In this document: positions 8,718-17,172 of the stretch, piece after piece | Position numbering within the stretch: the stretch's first letter is position 1 | Layout of the letters: the number at the start of each line of letters is the position of its first letter | NCBI GenBank assembly: GCA_963847345.1 | Contig: CAWJZU010000014.1 | Location: 62,001-126,000, forward strand | Direction of reading: 5' to 3' | Length of the DNA: 64,000 bases | Source of the DNA: DATARH01 sp963847345 | GTDB taxonomy: Bacteria > Pseudomonadota > Alphaproteobacteria > ATCC43930 > CGMCC-115725 | Notes under the pieces: generated by a model | Told to the model about the DNA's origin: nothing | The model's database searches: none | The model's input: the letters and a program-made list of their open reading frames with translations, nothing else | Translations under genes and position numbers: made by a program

Positions 8718-9845
8718 ATGCCGACATTCGATCGTCGTCGGTTTCTGCAAACCACCGCCGCCTTGGGCGGGTCAATTGCCCTTTCCCGGGTCGGCGCGGC
8801 TGCCATCTCCAAGCCGTTGCTTGCCGATGTCCCGATCGTCGATCAGGTCATCATCCGCGAAATCACCGACAACCAGCACAACATCTTCTTGAAGCCGCTC
8901 CAGGCCCCCGGACTGACCGTGGCGCGGACCGGGTTTCCAGCGGCGCCGCAGGGCAAAACGCTGGAAAGCGAATGGGGTCTCGCGCTGCACATAGAATCGA
9001 AGAAGGGCGGCGAATCGAAACGCTACCTGCTCGATTACGGCTTTACCTCCGATGTCTATCTGAACAACATCGACCTAATGAAAATCGACGTGGCCGCGAT
9101 CGATGCTCTGATCCTCAGCCACGGCCATTTCGACCATTGGGGCGGCTTGATGGGCTTACTGGAAGCCCGTCGGTCCAATATGCGGGAGGGTCTGCGGCTT
9201 TATACCGGAGGGGAGGACAATTTTTGCCACCGCCTCGGTCGCGGACCGGACGGCACTTTTTCGGACTTCCACACGATCGATCGTGGCAAGTTGAAAGCAC
9301 TGAATGTCGAGCCGGTGCTCTCAGAAGCCCCGGTCCTCATCGAAGGCCACGCCTTTACGACCGGGTTTGTGCCTCGCACCAGCATCGAGCGGGTGCTGCC
9401 GAACACATTTGTCGAATACAGTGTAAAAAACGGCCTCGGCTGCGATACGCACGCCTACGTCAATCATCATTTCACCGAGGCCGAATTATCCGGCCAGCCA
9501 CAGCCCGACCAGCATTGGAATGAACACGCTACCTGCTTCCGACTTGGCGATCGTGGCCTCGTGGTGATCAGCTCATGCGGCCATGCCGGCATCATCAACA
9601 CGCTGAAGCGCGCCCAGGAGGTCAGCGGCGTCGAAAAGATATATGCCCTGGTCGGCGGGTTTCATTTGGCGCCGGCATCCGCCGATTACCTGAGCCAGGT
9701 TATGGCCGAGCTGAAGAAGTTCGACCTCGCACATGTCATGCCGATGCATTGCAGCGGGCAGAATTTTATCGATCTGGCGGGGAAGGAAATGCCCGAAAAA
9801 CTGGTGCTTTGCGGCACGGGGAGCAGCTTCACATTCAGCGCCTGA
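8718..9845 (+). CDS. Tat-exported metallo-beta-lactamase-fold hydrolase
   Basis: Protein of 375 residues with a twin-arginine signal (DRRRFLQTTAALGG, from residue 5), so it should be folded with metal in the cytoplasm and exported to the periplasm. The metal-binding HGHFDHWGG is at about 135-143, with further His residues in SSCGHAGIINT and the C-terminal MPMHCSG. The overall pattern resembles the MBL subgroup that includes a dihydropterin-linked ribofuranosylaminobenzene-phosphate synthase-like family, but this is a fold-level resemblance and the substrate is unknown. The ATG at 8718 is preceded by GGAGAG with 7-8 bases spacing. It stands alone between two intergenic regions. Confidence 0.85.
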   Translation: MPTFDRRRFLQTTAALGGSIALSRVGAAAISKPLLADVPIVDQVIIREITDNQHNIFLKPLQAPGLTVARTGFPAAPQGKTLESEWGLALHIESKKGGESKRYLLDYGFTSDVYLNNIDLMKIDVAAIDALILSHGHFDHWGGLMGLLEARRSNMREGLRLYTGGEDNFCHRLGRGPDGTFSDFHTIDRGKLKALNVEPVLSEAPVLIEGHAFTTGFVPRTSIERVLPNTFVEYSVKNGLGCDTHAYVNHHFTEAELSGQPQPDQHWNEHATCFRLGDRGLVVISSCGHAGIINTLKRAQEVSGVEKIYALVGGFHLAPASADYLSQVMAELKKFDLAHVMPMHCSGQNFIDLAGKEMPEKLVLCGTGSSFTFSA

Positions 9846-10131
9846 AAACGTCACGAGCGCACCCGCGCGCGAAAAACAGTTTATGGCCGCTTTTGGCGCT
9901 CAGCCGACCGCTGGCGCCACGAGCTCGAAACTCCCGCTGTGTAGCATCAACCGGCCTTCGCACCTGGTACCAAGCGTTAGATTTTGATTGCTAGGATGCA
10001 GGAATGAACCGTCGTTCGCGCCAAAGCGTGAACACAGGGCACGCGATAAAATTGCCTGCGGTCGTTCCCGTCGCCATTTGGGAGAAGCCGCGGATTTGTT
10101 CCGCGGGACGAAGCATCTCCCGGGATTCGCG

Positions 10132-11308
10132 CTAGGCCCGGTTGGAGCCGAAAAAGCGGTCGAGGAAGTTTTCGTAGATCGCGGCGAGCCGCGTGATGTC
10201 GGCGATATCGACCCGCTCGTCGGCCTTGTGCATCGTCTGGCCGACCAGGCCGAATTCGGCGACCGGGCAATAGGCCTGGATAAAGCGCGCGTCCGACGTG
10301 CCGCCGGTCGTGCTGAGTTCGGGCGTCTTGCCGGTGACGGCGCCGATCGCGGCGGCGAGGCACTCGCTGACCGGCCCCGGCGGCACCAGAAATGATTCGC
10401 CGCTGACCTCCCAGACGAGCCGGTACTTGCCACCGACCGAAGCGAGCTTCCGCTCGATCGCGTTCCGCAACGTCGCACTCGACCAGAGATCGTTGAAGCG
10501 GATGTTGAACGTCGCGCGCGCGATGCCCGGCACGACATTGGTCGCCGGATTGCCGATGTCGATCGTCGTGACCTGCAATGTCGAGGGCTGAAAATGCTCG
10601 GTGCCGTCATCGAGCGGAGCGGCGGTCAGCGCGTGCAGCAAGCGCGACCAGCCGGTGCGCCGCGTTGTCGACGAGGTGCGGATAGGCGACATGGCCCTGC
10701 ACGCCCTCGACGGTCAGCCGCCCGGTCATGCTGCCGCGCCGCCCGATCTTGATCATATCGCCGAGCGCATCGGCCGAGGTCGGCTCGCCGACGACGCAGG
10801 CGTCGATGACCTCGCCGCGCTCGCGCAGCCAATCCAGCACCTTTTTCGTGCCGTTGACCGCAACCCCCTCCTCATCGCCGGTGATCAAGAGGCTGATCGA
10901 GCCGGCAAAGCCGGTGCCGCGGGTCGCGATAAACCGTTCGGCGGCGGCGATAAACGCGGCGATCGCCCCCTTCATATCCACCGCGCCGCGGCCGCACAGT
11001 TCGCCGTCGCGCAAAGACGCGGCGAATGGCGCGAACGACCAGCCCTCGACCGGCCCCGTGGGCACGACATCGGTATGCCCGGCAAAGCACAGATTGGGCC
11101 GGCCATTGCCAAACCGTGCGTAGAGGTTCGCGATCGGTGCCGTCTCCTCGCCGTTGGGGCCGGGATCGTCGAAGACGAGACGATGGCAGACAAAGCCGAG
11201 GCTTTCGAGGTGCTCCGCGACGATGTCGAGCGCGCCCTCGTCCTTCGGCGTTACGCTTGGCCGTCGGATCAGCTCAGCGGCGAGTTCGACCGGGTCGATG
11301 GCTGTCAT
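10132..11308 (-). pseudogene. dapE: Succinyl-diaminopimelate desuccinylase, interrupted by one frameshift
   Basis: Removes succinate from N-succinyl-L,L-diaminopimelate in lysine and peptidoglycan synthesis. The N-terminal frame (11308 to about 10643) encodes the metal site CFAGHTDVVPTG, GRGAVDMKGA and ITGDEEG. It goes out of phase near 10642, and the remainder (FQPSTLQVTTIDIGNPATN, STTGGTSDARF) continues in the next frame to 10132. Removing a single C at about 10642 (reading GTC GCG, TTG CTG CAC) restores one 391-codon gene with a normal VAL-LHALTAAPLDDG junction. Both halves are well conserved, dapD lies just upstream, and the pathway is normally essential, so an assembly error is as likely as a real mutation. 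Confidence 0.87.
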
Positions 11309-11325
11309 TGCAATACGCCATCATT

Positions 11326-11453
11326 CCCCTCTCCCGCGGTGCGGGAGAGGGTGGCTGCGCGCCGCTCGCGCAGACGGGTGAGGGTAGTGGCTATGCGGCG
11401 GCCGACCGACCCCTCACCCCAACCCTCTCGCCCGATGGCGGAGAGGGAGATCA
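11326..11453. repeat. Palindromic intergenic element between dapD and dapE
   Basis: Two hairpins of related sequence. The first has perfect 11-bp arms CCCTCTCCCGC (11327-11337) and GCGGGAGAGGG (11341-11351) with a 3-base loop; the second is around 11423-11448 with CCCTCTCGCC and GGCGGAGAGGG. GGGTGAGGG and CCCTCACCC segments between them can also pair. Such C/T-rich, G/A-rich palindromes are a common dispersed repeat type in alphaproteobacterial intergenic DNA. It may affect the dapD-dapE transcript. Confidence 0.7.
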
Positions 11454-11491
11454 GCGAGCCGTAGCGCATCTGTCCGCGATCCGCCGCAGTC

Positions 11492-12373
11492 TCAATCCCG
11501 CAGCAATTCGTTGATCGAGGTGCGGGCGCGGGTCTGGGCGTCGACCTGTTTGACGATCACGGCGCAATAAAGGCTGGGCCCGGGGCTGCCGTCGGGCAGG
11601 GGTTTGCCGGGCAATGACCCCGGCACGACGACCGAATAGGACGGCACGCGACCCATATGAATTTCACCGGTGGCGCGGTTGACGATCTTTGTCGTCGCGC
11701 CGATGAACGTGCCCATCGCCAGGACGGCGCCCTTCTCGACGATGACGCCCTCGACGACCTCGCTGCGCGCACCGATGAAGCAATCGTCCTCGATGATCAC
11801 CGGCTCGGCCTGCAAGGGTTCGAGCACGCCGCCGATCCCGACCCCGCCCGACAGATGGCAGTTCCGGCCGATCTGCGCGCACGAACCGACCGTCGCCCAG
11901 GTATCGACCATCGTGCCGCTGCCGACATGGGCGCCAACATTGACGAAGCTCGGCATCAAGACGACGTTCGGCGCGATATAGGCCGAGCGCCGCACGATCG
12001 CCCCCGGCACCGCGCGGAACCCGGCGTCGCGGAAGCGGTTCGACGACCAGCCGGCGAATTTGGAGGGCACCTTGTCCCACCATTTCGCGGCGCCGCGCTC
12101 GGGATCGACCGGACCGCCGGGGATTTCGTACATGTCGTTGAGGCGGAACGACAGCAGCACGGCCTTTTTCAGCCATTGATGCACCTGCCAGCCGCTCCCG
12201 CCCGGGCTCCCGGCGAGGCTACCAAGCGGCTCGGCGACGCGCAGACTGCCGTCGTCAAGCCCGTCGAGCGCGGTCTCGACCGCGTCGCGCCAAGCGCCCT
12301 TTGTCGCCGGCGAGACCAACTCGCGGCCTTCCCAGGCGGCATCAACCGTAGCGGCGAGATCGGATGGCGGCAT
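11492..12373 (-). CDS. dapD: Tetrahydrodipicolinate N-succinyltransferase
   Basis: Uses succinyl-CoA to succinylate 2,3,4,5-tetrahydrodipicolinate in the lysine/diaminopimelate pathway. The protein has 293 residues from the ATG at 12373 (MPPSDLAATVDAAWEGR), near the family's usual 275-285. It shows the left-handed beta-helix of hexapeptide repeats (APNVVLMPSFVNVGAHVG, GTMVDTWATVGSCAQIG) and the FIGARSEVVEGV segment that is diagnostic for DapD. A longer open frame upstream (to 12664) adds an Ala/Arg-rich stretch with no similarity and is rejected. dapE follows about 180 bases downstream in the same direction, separated by a palindromic element. Confidence 0.93.
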   Translation of the reverse strand: MPPSDLAATVDAAWEGRELVSPATKGAWRDAVETALDGLDDGSLRVAEPLGSLAGSPGGSGWQVHQWLKKAVLLSFRLNDMYEIPGGPVDPERGAAKWWDKVPSKFAGWSSNRFRDAGFRAVPGAIVRRSAYIAPNVVLMPSFVNVGAHVGSGTMVDTWATVGSCAQIGRNCHLSGGVGIGGVLEPLQAEPVIIEDDCFIGARSEVVEGVIVEKGAVLAMGTFIGATTKIVNRATGEIHMGRVPSYSVVVPGSLPGKPLPDGSPGPSLYCAVIVKQVDAQTRARTSINELLRD

Positions 12374-12708
12374 GGTGTATGGTCCGGCAGCTGAAAACGG
12401 CGATGCACGATCCGCGAAACCGGCCGGCGGTGTCAACCGACGGCGCGCGACGACTGGTTCCGCCGCAGCCGGCGCGGCGGTGATGCGGGCAAGAAGAGCG
12501 CGGAGCGCACCAGGGGCGCCCGCGGCGCAGTTCGCCCGCGCGGCTGGTAGTCCCGATGCGTTTCTTCGCTGCAGCTCGTTTTCCGAGGCCGGGTCGTGGA
12601 GCCTATGCGAACAATCGTTCTTCGGCCTGCCGTGAGCAGCTCCGGGCCGAACCTCGAACCACACTCGCCAGCCGACGCGCCCCTCCTGCTAATGCTATTC
12701 GAGGCGGT
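12374..12708. other. Intergenic region, 335 bases, no gene seen
   Basis: Between dapD and the iron redox protein gene, both read leftwards, so it should hold the dapD promoter. I saw no clear promoter pair, repeat or coding sequence. Confidence 0.5.
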
Positions 12709-13584
12709 TCATGCCGGGTTGGCGTGGTTCCACTCGGTATGACCATTGACCGCGGCGGCACGTGGAAGCTGATAGAGCGCGACCCGCTCTCCGGCTTCCG
12801 ATATTTCCCTGATACAGCTCGCGGTGATTGCCTCGCACCAGTGAAAATTCAGCGCATAGCCTTCGACACACAGTTCAATAAACTCCTCCTGTTGGTCGGG
12901 GGAAACGAGTGCAGCCACCATCATCCGGGTCATTTCCACATGGACTGCCTCGGCCGGCGATTCGCCGCCTACGTGACCCCAGAAATAGACAAGCCGCTCA
13001 TCACGATGCAAACCGAAGGAGGAGCAAATCGCGTCCCACAATGCGGTAATCATCTCCTGTGCATGGCATTCGAACCCGATCATGTAGGCGACGTTGCGAT
13101 TGTTTCGCGCATCGGACAACCCGTCCAATAGCTCGTCCAGATAGCGGACGGTTGCTGCACTTCGATGTGGCCGAACGTCCTTGCCGAGGATGTTGCGAAT
13201 ATCCTTGCGCAACCAATGCGCGTGATAGTTCCTGCGGGTCGCCGGCAGCTGGAGGAGGCCGTGGTTGCCGCTCTCCAGCGTAAGCTTGTGGCCCCCGACT
13301 TCGTCCCATACGAGATAGGCGCCGATGGCCCCGGTGATCTCGGCGTTCTTGTCCGTATCGCCGCCGGCGCGCAGCGCAGCCTTGTAGGTCGCGTGCATGG
13401 CGCCCGCCTGGATGAACGGGAAAGCGATTGACATCGCCAGATAATCGGCGCTGACCGCCTCAAAATTCTCCTTATTGACCCGGCGCCGAAACGGGTGGTC
13501 AGGGAAACGCTCGCTAATCCGTCGGCTCAGCTCTTCGATGATGGCGGCAGCCGCCTGACCTGAGCCGGTATCAAGTGCATTCAC
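12709..13584 (-). CDS. Iron-containing redox enzyme family protein (haem-oxygenase-like fold)
   Basis: Protein of 291 residues that resembles the haem-oxygenase-like di-iron oxidase/oxygenase (HDO) group. Candidate metal ligands are Glu and His in GFECHAQEMITALW, EAVHVEMT and the C-terminal LNFHWCEAI, plus an N-terminal YLAMSIAFPFIQAG helix. HDO proteins carry out varied O2-dependent chemistry, so the reaction is unknown here. I place the start at the GTG at 13584 because AAGGAG lies 8 bases before it; the open frame extends to 13635 but that start lacks a ribosome site. It is a single gene with a 600-base upstream region that carries a duplicated 17-base motif. Confidence 0.72.
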   Translation of the reverse strand: MNALDTGSGQAAAAIIEELSRRISERFPDHPFRRRVNKENFEAVSADYLAMSIAFPFIQAGAMHATYKAALRAGGDTDKNAEITGAIGAYLVWDEVGGHKLTLESGNHGLLQLPATRRNYHAHWLRKDIRNILGKDVRPHRSAATVRYLDELLDGLSDARNNRNVAYMIGFECHAQEMITALWDAICSSFGLHRDERLVYFWGHVGGESPAEAVHVEMTRMMVAALVSPDQQEEFIELCVEGYALNFHWCEAITASCIREISEAGERVALYQLPRAAAVNGHTEWNHANPA

Positions 13585-13903
13585 GGTCCTATCTCCTTTT
13601 CGCCGCGCGATCTGTCGAAGGTCGCTTAAAGCCACTCAGATGCGCAGGCGGATGACCGACCTAATCTAAAAGTCGTTGAAATCCTTTTCGCTCAGCTTGA
13701 AGCAATTTCCTTGCCAATCCCCTAAGTTGAGCAATATCAAATACATAAACTAGGGTTAAAAAACTCGAATGTAAAATCCACCGACGCTGCTCGCCCCAAG
13801 GCGTCCTGAAAAACGCGGGCTCCGCTTCACGAATTCGGTCCGACCGGCATGGGTATTGTCACGATCCGTCGCTGAGGGACAGCGGGACGTGCCTCGCCAA
13901 CGG

Positions 13904-13920
13904 TGTAAAACTTTCCGACA
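13904..13920. repeat. 17-base motif, copy 1
   Basis: TGTAAAACTTTCCGACA. It differs from the copy at 14058-14074 at two positions, and both are soon followed by CTCATG. The copies are 154 bases apart in direct orientation. They could be regulator binding sites or ends of a decayed insertion sequence. Confidence 0.5.
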
Positions 13921-14057
13921 ACTCATGGAACTGGCCCGATATGTTTAAGTCTCACCGACGCTTCAGTCCTGGTGTGCTCCCTCGGCTTCGCATCCGACTG
14001 GTCATCGGTGCCTCCACGAAATTACGTGCTGTCAGGACGGGGTTGCCTCGACAGCAA

Positions 14058-14074
14058 TGTAAAGTTTTCCGACA
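14058..14074. repeat. 17-base motif, copy 2
   Basis: TGTAAAGTTTTCCGACA, the partner of the copy at 13904-13920. The TGT...ACA ends are shared. Confidence 0.5.
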
Positions 14075-14185
14075 TCCTCATGATTGCCTTGCCCCTCAAG
14101 GTCGTTTAACCAGCAACTCGGAGCTCTCGGCCGCCGGTGCCAGCACTTCGCGCGTGAGCGGTGGTGCAACTCGGCCAGCTCACCC

Positions 14186-14887
14186 TTACGAACGTTCCGG
14201 CAGTCCACATGAGAAAGGTTGTGGAGCCGGTTGCCCCGCGGAGGGAAGAAGTGCGTCCATCTCCAACACGCCGTGCACCGACATCGTGCGATGGAAGCCG
14301 GGCGTCGATATCCGGCAGAATGGTCCGATACGAATTGCCTTTATTGTCATTTCACCTGCCAGGGCGGTGGTCCGGATGACTTTGCGGGATGCGTTGGTGA
14401 CGTTGGCGTGGCCCCAGACCAGCGTAGCGCCGCGTCGGAAGCATTCCTCCACAGCCCCTAGCAGCAGCGTCTTGTACAAGCCCCGGCGGCGATAGGCCGG
14501 AACGGTATAGGCATCCCAGAGGAAACCGACCCCGGCAGGAACCTTCATACCCAGACCAAAATCGAAAGGCGCAACCTGAGGACCGCCTTCGGCAATGGTG
14601 AACCAGATCCAGGATTGGATATCATCGTCCGGACCAACCGCATAAAGGACCCAATGTCCGGCCTCGAGCCAGCCGCGATACTGCTTCACGGAAGCGTCGC
14701 GCAAAACCGCCATACGTTCGCCAACGGGTTCGTCGCCTTTACCCGCCAATACGATGCGTCCTTCCGTGAGCGGCGGCATTTGGGGCTGGCGCTGCCAGGC
14801 GAAAAAGTTCCACGTCACGCGATTGACCTTGTTGCGGAACTCCCACCAGAGCCGACTGAGCGTCTGCCGGGCGATTCGGTCGATCAT
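14186..14887 (-). CDS. GNAT-fold acetyltransferase
   Basis: Protein of 233 residues with an acyl-CoA-binding GNAT motif AYRRRGLYKTLLLGAVEECF at about residues 127-146, preceded by the beta-strand segment FLWDAYTVP and followed by VWGHANVTNASRKV. The N-terminal 100 residues are less typical and may recognise the acceptor. The ATG at 14887 has a strong ribosome site (GAGGAGG, 7 bases upstream). The polysaccharide deacetylase lies upstream on the same strand with a 330-base gap, so a role in modifying cell-surface polymer is possible but only inferred. Confidence 0.75.
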   Translation of the reverse strand: MIDRIARQTLSRLWWEFRNKVNRVTWNFFAWQRQPQMPPLTEGRIVLAGKGDEPVGERMAVLRDASVKQYRGWLEAGHWVLYAVGPDDDIQSWIWFTIAEGGPQVAPFDFGLGMKVPAGVGFLWDAYTVPAYRRRGLYKTLLLGAVEECFRRGATLVWGHANVTNASRKVIRTTALAGEMTIKAIRIGPFCRISTPGFHRTMSVHGVLEMDALLPSAGQPAPQPFSCGLPERS

Positions 14888-15216
14888 CCCGCAACCTCCT
14901 CTTGCGGCTTACCCATCGGTGTCACAATCATAGATCGCAACCACGCAGGTTGTAACCCTCTGCCGGTCTTTCAGACCGCGGTCGGGCGCCGCGCATGGCC
15001 GGCCGTGGGGCCTGCCACGTAGCGATCGAGGCCCCGTCCGGCCACGGTGTCAGGCCCTCGCGATGCTTGCCGGCCTGGTCGGCTGACCGATCCCGACCAC
15101 GAATGACGAATCCGGGTCTTCGGGAGACGGCGACGTCAGCGGCAATGTCCTTGAAAGGCATACCCGAGATCGCAACAACCCAGGCGCAACGGGACCCCGT
15201 CCCGGCTCCTGGTAAC
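14888..15216. other. Intergenic region, 329 bases, no gene seen
   Basis: Between the GNAT gene and the polysaccharide deacetylase. The ribosome site of the GNAT gene is at its left end. Nothing else recognised. Confidence 0.5.
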
Positions 15217-16272
15217 TCATTGCACCAACGCCGCCACCTTGGCGGGACTGGGTTTAGCAGAAAGGCGCAGCGCCCGCTCCTTTATCACGAAGGGCGTAAC
15301 CGCATGACCGCCGACCTCGGTCATGAAGAATTCGAGATATTGCTCAATGCACCTTAGGAATGATTGCAGCTGTGCAGAGTCGCGCACGTACGGTGTGTTA
15401 CCCGGCGCTAACGATGGACTGTGGAAGGTAAGACTGAAGACCCGATAACCCCGGCGCAGCATCGCCCTCGTTAAACGACGCTGCTCTTCGAAAGTGATTC
15501 CTTCCGGCGTAAGCACAATGCGATCAAGCAGGCGAAGGCGGGCGAGAACGGCTCGCAGGCGCAGCACGGTGAGTAACGGATGCTTCGTGAGCCCCCGCGC
15601 CATCGCCGGGAAACCGGCAAGCAGTCCCGTATATCCCACCGACATCGGAACCTCGAGCAGAGCAGGATCGGTGCCGAACCAATAGGGATGGGCCGGGCAG
15701 TTTGAAAAATCCGGGCCGAAGTACCGGCGCAGATCGGTGCCGGGAACAACACTCGCATCGATTTCGTAACCGAGTTCCATTAATAATCTCGGTGTCGCCA
15801 ATCCGAGCCCGTATCGACCGGCTTTGTAGATCCGTGGCTGGACGCCAATATTTTCGACGATTGCGGCGGTGAGCCGAATCAGCTTTTCTCGCTCCACTTC
15901 GGGAGCCAGATTGCCTGCGTAAGAATTCCTTTCCGTGACTTCCTCGACGAAAGGCGGCGTATCCCAGGGCTGCAAATGCGCCCCAATTTCGCAAACACCG
16001 GATCGATACAAATCGCGGACGACTTCATATCCTTCCGGTATAGTGCTGACCGGGTAGTCTAGAACGAATGTCGGCCGGACATTGTATCTCTCGAACAGCG
16101 GGCGCACCTGCCGCAACGCCTTTACCGAAGTGACGCCGGCCGCGCGCCGCGAGCGCGACAAAACCCAGTCGAATTCCGCTTCTGTGTCCACCACGACCGT
16201 CAGCATCGGCTGCTGAGCCGGCGGCCAAGCGACGATATCGCAGATACCAGCCTCGATCATTGCGGAAATCAC
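15217..16272 (-). CDS. Polysaccharide deacetylase (NodB-like / WalW-type)
   Basis: Metal-dependent de-N-acetylase-like protein of up to 351 residues. The first NodB motif appears as VVVDTEAEFDW with Asp29, and the metal His region as CEIGAHLQPWDTPPF, the layout of WalW-type deacetylases rather than NodB itself. A later TFHSPSLAPGNTPYV segment is also typical. No signal peptide is evident, so location is uncertain. It begins at a GTG at 16272, with an ATG 12 bases later (16260) as alternative. The substrate is likely a surface glycan, inferred from family and from the nearby exopolysaccharide and capsule loci. Confidence 0.82.
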   Translation of the reverse strand: MISAMIEAGICDIVAWPPAQQPMLTVVVDTEAEFDWVLSRSRRAAGVTSVKALRQVRPLFERYNVRPTFVLDYPVSTIPEGYEVVRDLYRSGVCEIGAHLQPWDTPPFVEEVTERNSYAGNLAPEVEREKLIRLTAAIVENIGVQPRIYKAGRYGLGLATPRLLMELGYEIDASVVPGTDLRRYFGPDFSNCPAHPYWFGTDPALLEVPMSVGYTGLLAGFPAMARGLTKHPLLTVLRLRAVLARLRLLDRIVLTPEGITFEEQRRLTRAMLRRGYRVFSLTFHSPSLAPGNTPYVRDSAQLQSFLRCIEQYLEFFMTEVGGHAVTPFVIKERALRLSAKPSPAKVAALVQ

Positions 16273-16664
16273 GGATCCGTTCGGACTGCGAGACAGTTTA
16301 CGGGACGATCGCTAGCATTTGGTAAACCGCTATTCGTTAGTTTGCTCGGCAAGGTTGTGCCGGTATTCGCCATCTTCTCGGCCTTTCGGGATAGGATTGC
16401 ATCCTGAATTAATTCGGGCAACGACAATTATGACGAACGCGCGCCTGTCCGCGGCTAGCGGTCGATCGAAGCCGGCAGTTGGCACTCCGGAGCGCAGGCG
16501 CGCCACCGAGGCCCGTTGCCGCCGACCCATGACTTCCCAACCGACGACCGCCGCGTCTTATAAGCGACGTCGGCTGTGAAGATAACGTATATTGCCACAC
16601 GCGGCGTGGCGTCGCAAAACGCGCAAGGCAAATCGCTGCAATCAGCCACACCGAGGGGTGGACG
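16273..16664. other. Region without intact gene, upstream of deacetylase and beside IS110 remnant
   Basis: About 390 bases in which open frames show no recognisable domain. Similarity to IS110 transposase stops near 16665, so part of this stretch may be decayed insertion-sequence DNA or the host sequence that replaced its 3' end. Confidence 0.45.
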
Positions 16665-17161
16665 ACGTCGCCCACCCCCGGCACGCTGGTCAGCAGATCG
16701 AGCTTCTTGCACCACAACGGGCTCTGCTCGACCAGCTTGCCAATGGCGCGGCCGATGCGGTCGGGCTCGGCTTCCAGGCTTCGCAGCATGGCTTTGTGCG
16801 AGCGCTGGGTGACGGCGCTCTCGGCCTTGGCCAGGCGCTGCTTCTCGGCATTGATCATGACGACAAGCTGGCGCCGCCGCGCCAGCAATTCGCGCAGCTG
16901 ATCCATCACCGGATCTGGCATCGGCCGCGCCGGCGGCCGGATGGCCTCGGCGAAATGGGCGATGACCCGCGCGTCGATCGCGTCGGTCTTGGCCAATTGC
17001 CCAAGCGCCTCGGCGAATTTGCGGGTCTGGCGCGGGTTGACGATCGCCACCGGCAATCCGGCCTCGGCCAGGCTGACGGCGACGATGCTTTCGTAGCCGC
17101 CGCTGGCTTCCATGACGATCAGCTGCGGCGCCAGCGGTTGCACGCGCCGCACCAGCTCGGA
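16665..17161 (-). pseudogene. IS110-family transposase, internal fragment
   Basis: The minus strand encodes the middle part of an IS110-type (DEDD) transposase: LIVMEASGGYESIVAVSL, VAIVNPRQTRKFAEALG, LAKTDAIDARVIAHFAEA, and the start of the C-terminal domain LLTSVPGVGDV. The first 50-60 residues are missing where the sequence meets the D-aminoacylase gene at about 17161, and similarity ends right after PGVGDV near 16665. No element ends are visible. The remnant therefore lost both termini and cannot be active. Confidence 0.82.
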
Positions 17162-17172
17162 GGAGAATATCG

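Larger units (their letters stand above)
13585..14185. other. Intergenic region, 601 bases, with a duplicated 17-base motif
   Basis: Lower GC around 13670-13770 than its surroundings, which suits a promoter area for the leftward gene at 12709-13584. No convincing gene. Two copies of TGTAAAnnTTTCCGACA-type sequence lie at 13904-13920 and 14058-14074. Confidence 0.55.

Noticed and set aside
12374..12664. N-terminal extension of dapD by 97 codons
   Set aside because: Ala/Pro/Arg-rich, no similarity, whereas the ATG at 12373 gives a normal DapD start.
14928..15161. Minus-strand frame of 77 residues between the GNAT and deacetylase genes
   Set aside because: No domain, no ribosome site and Arg/Gly/Ala-rich composition.
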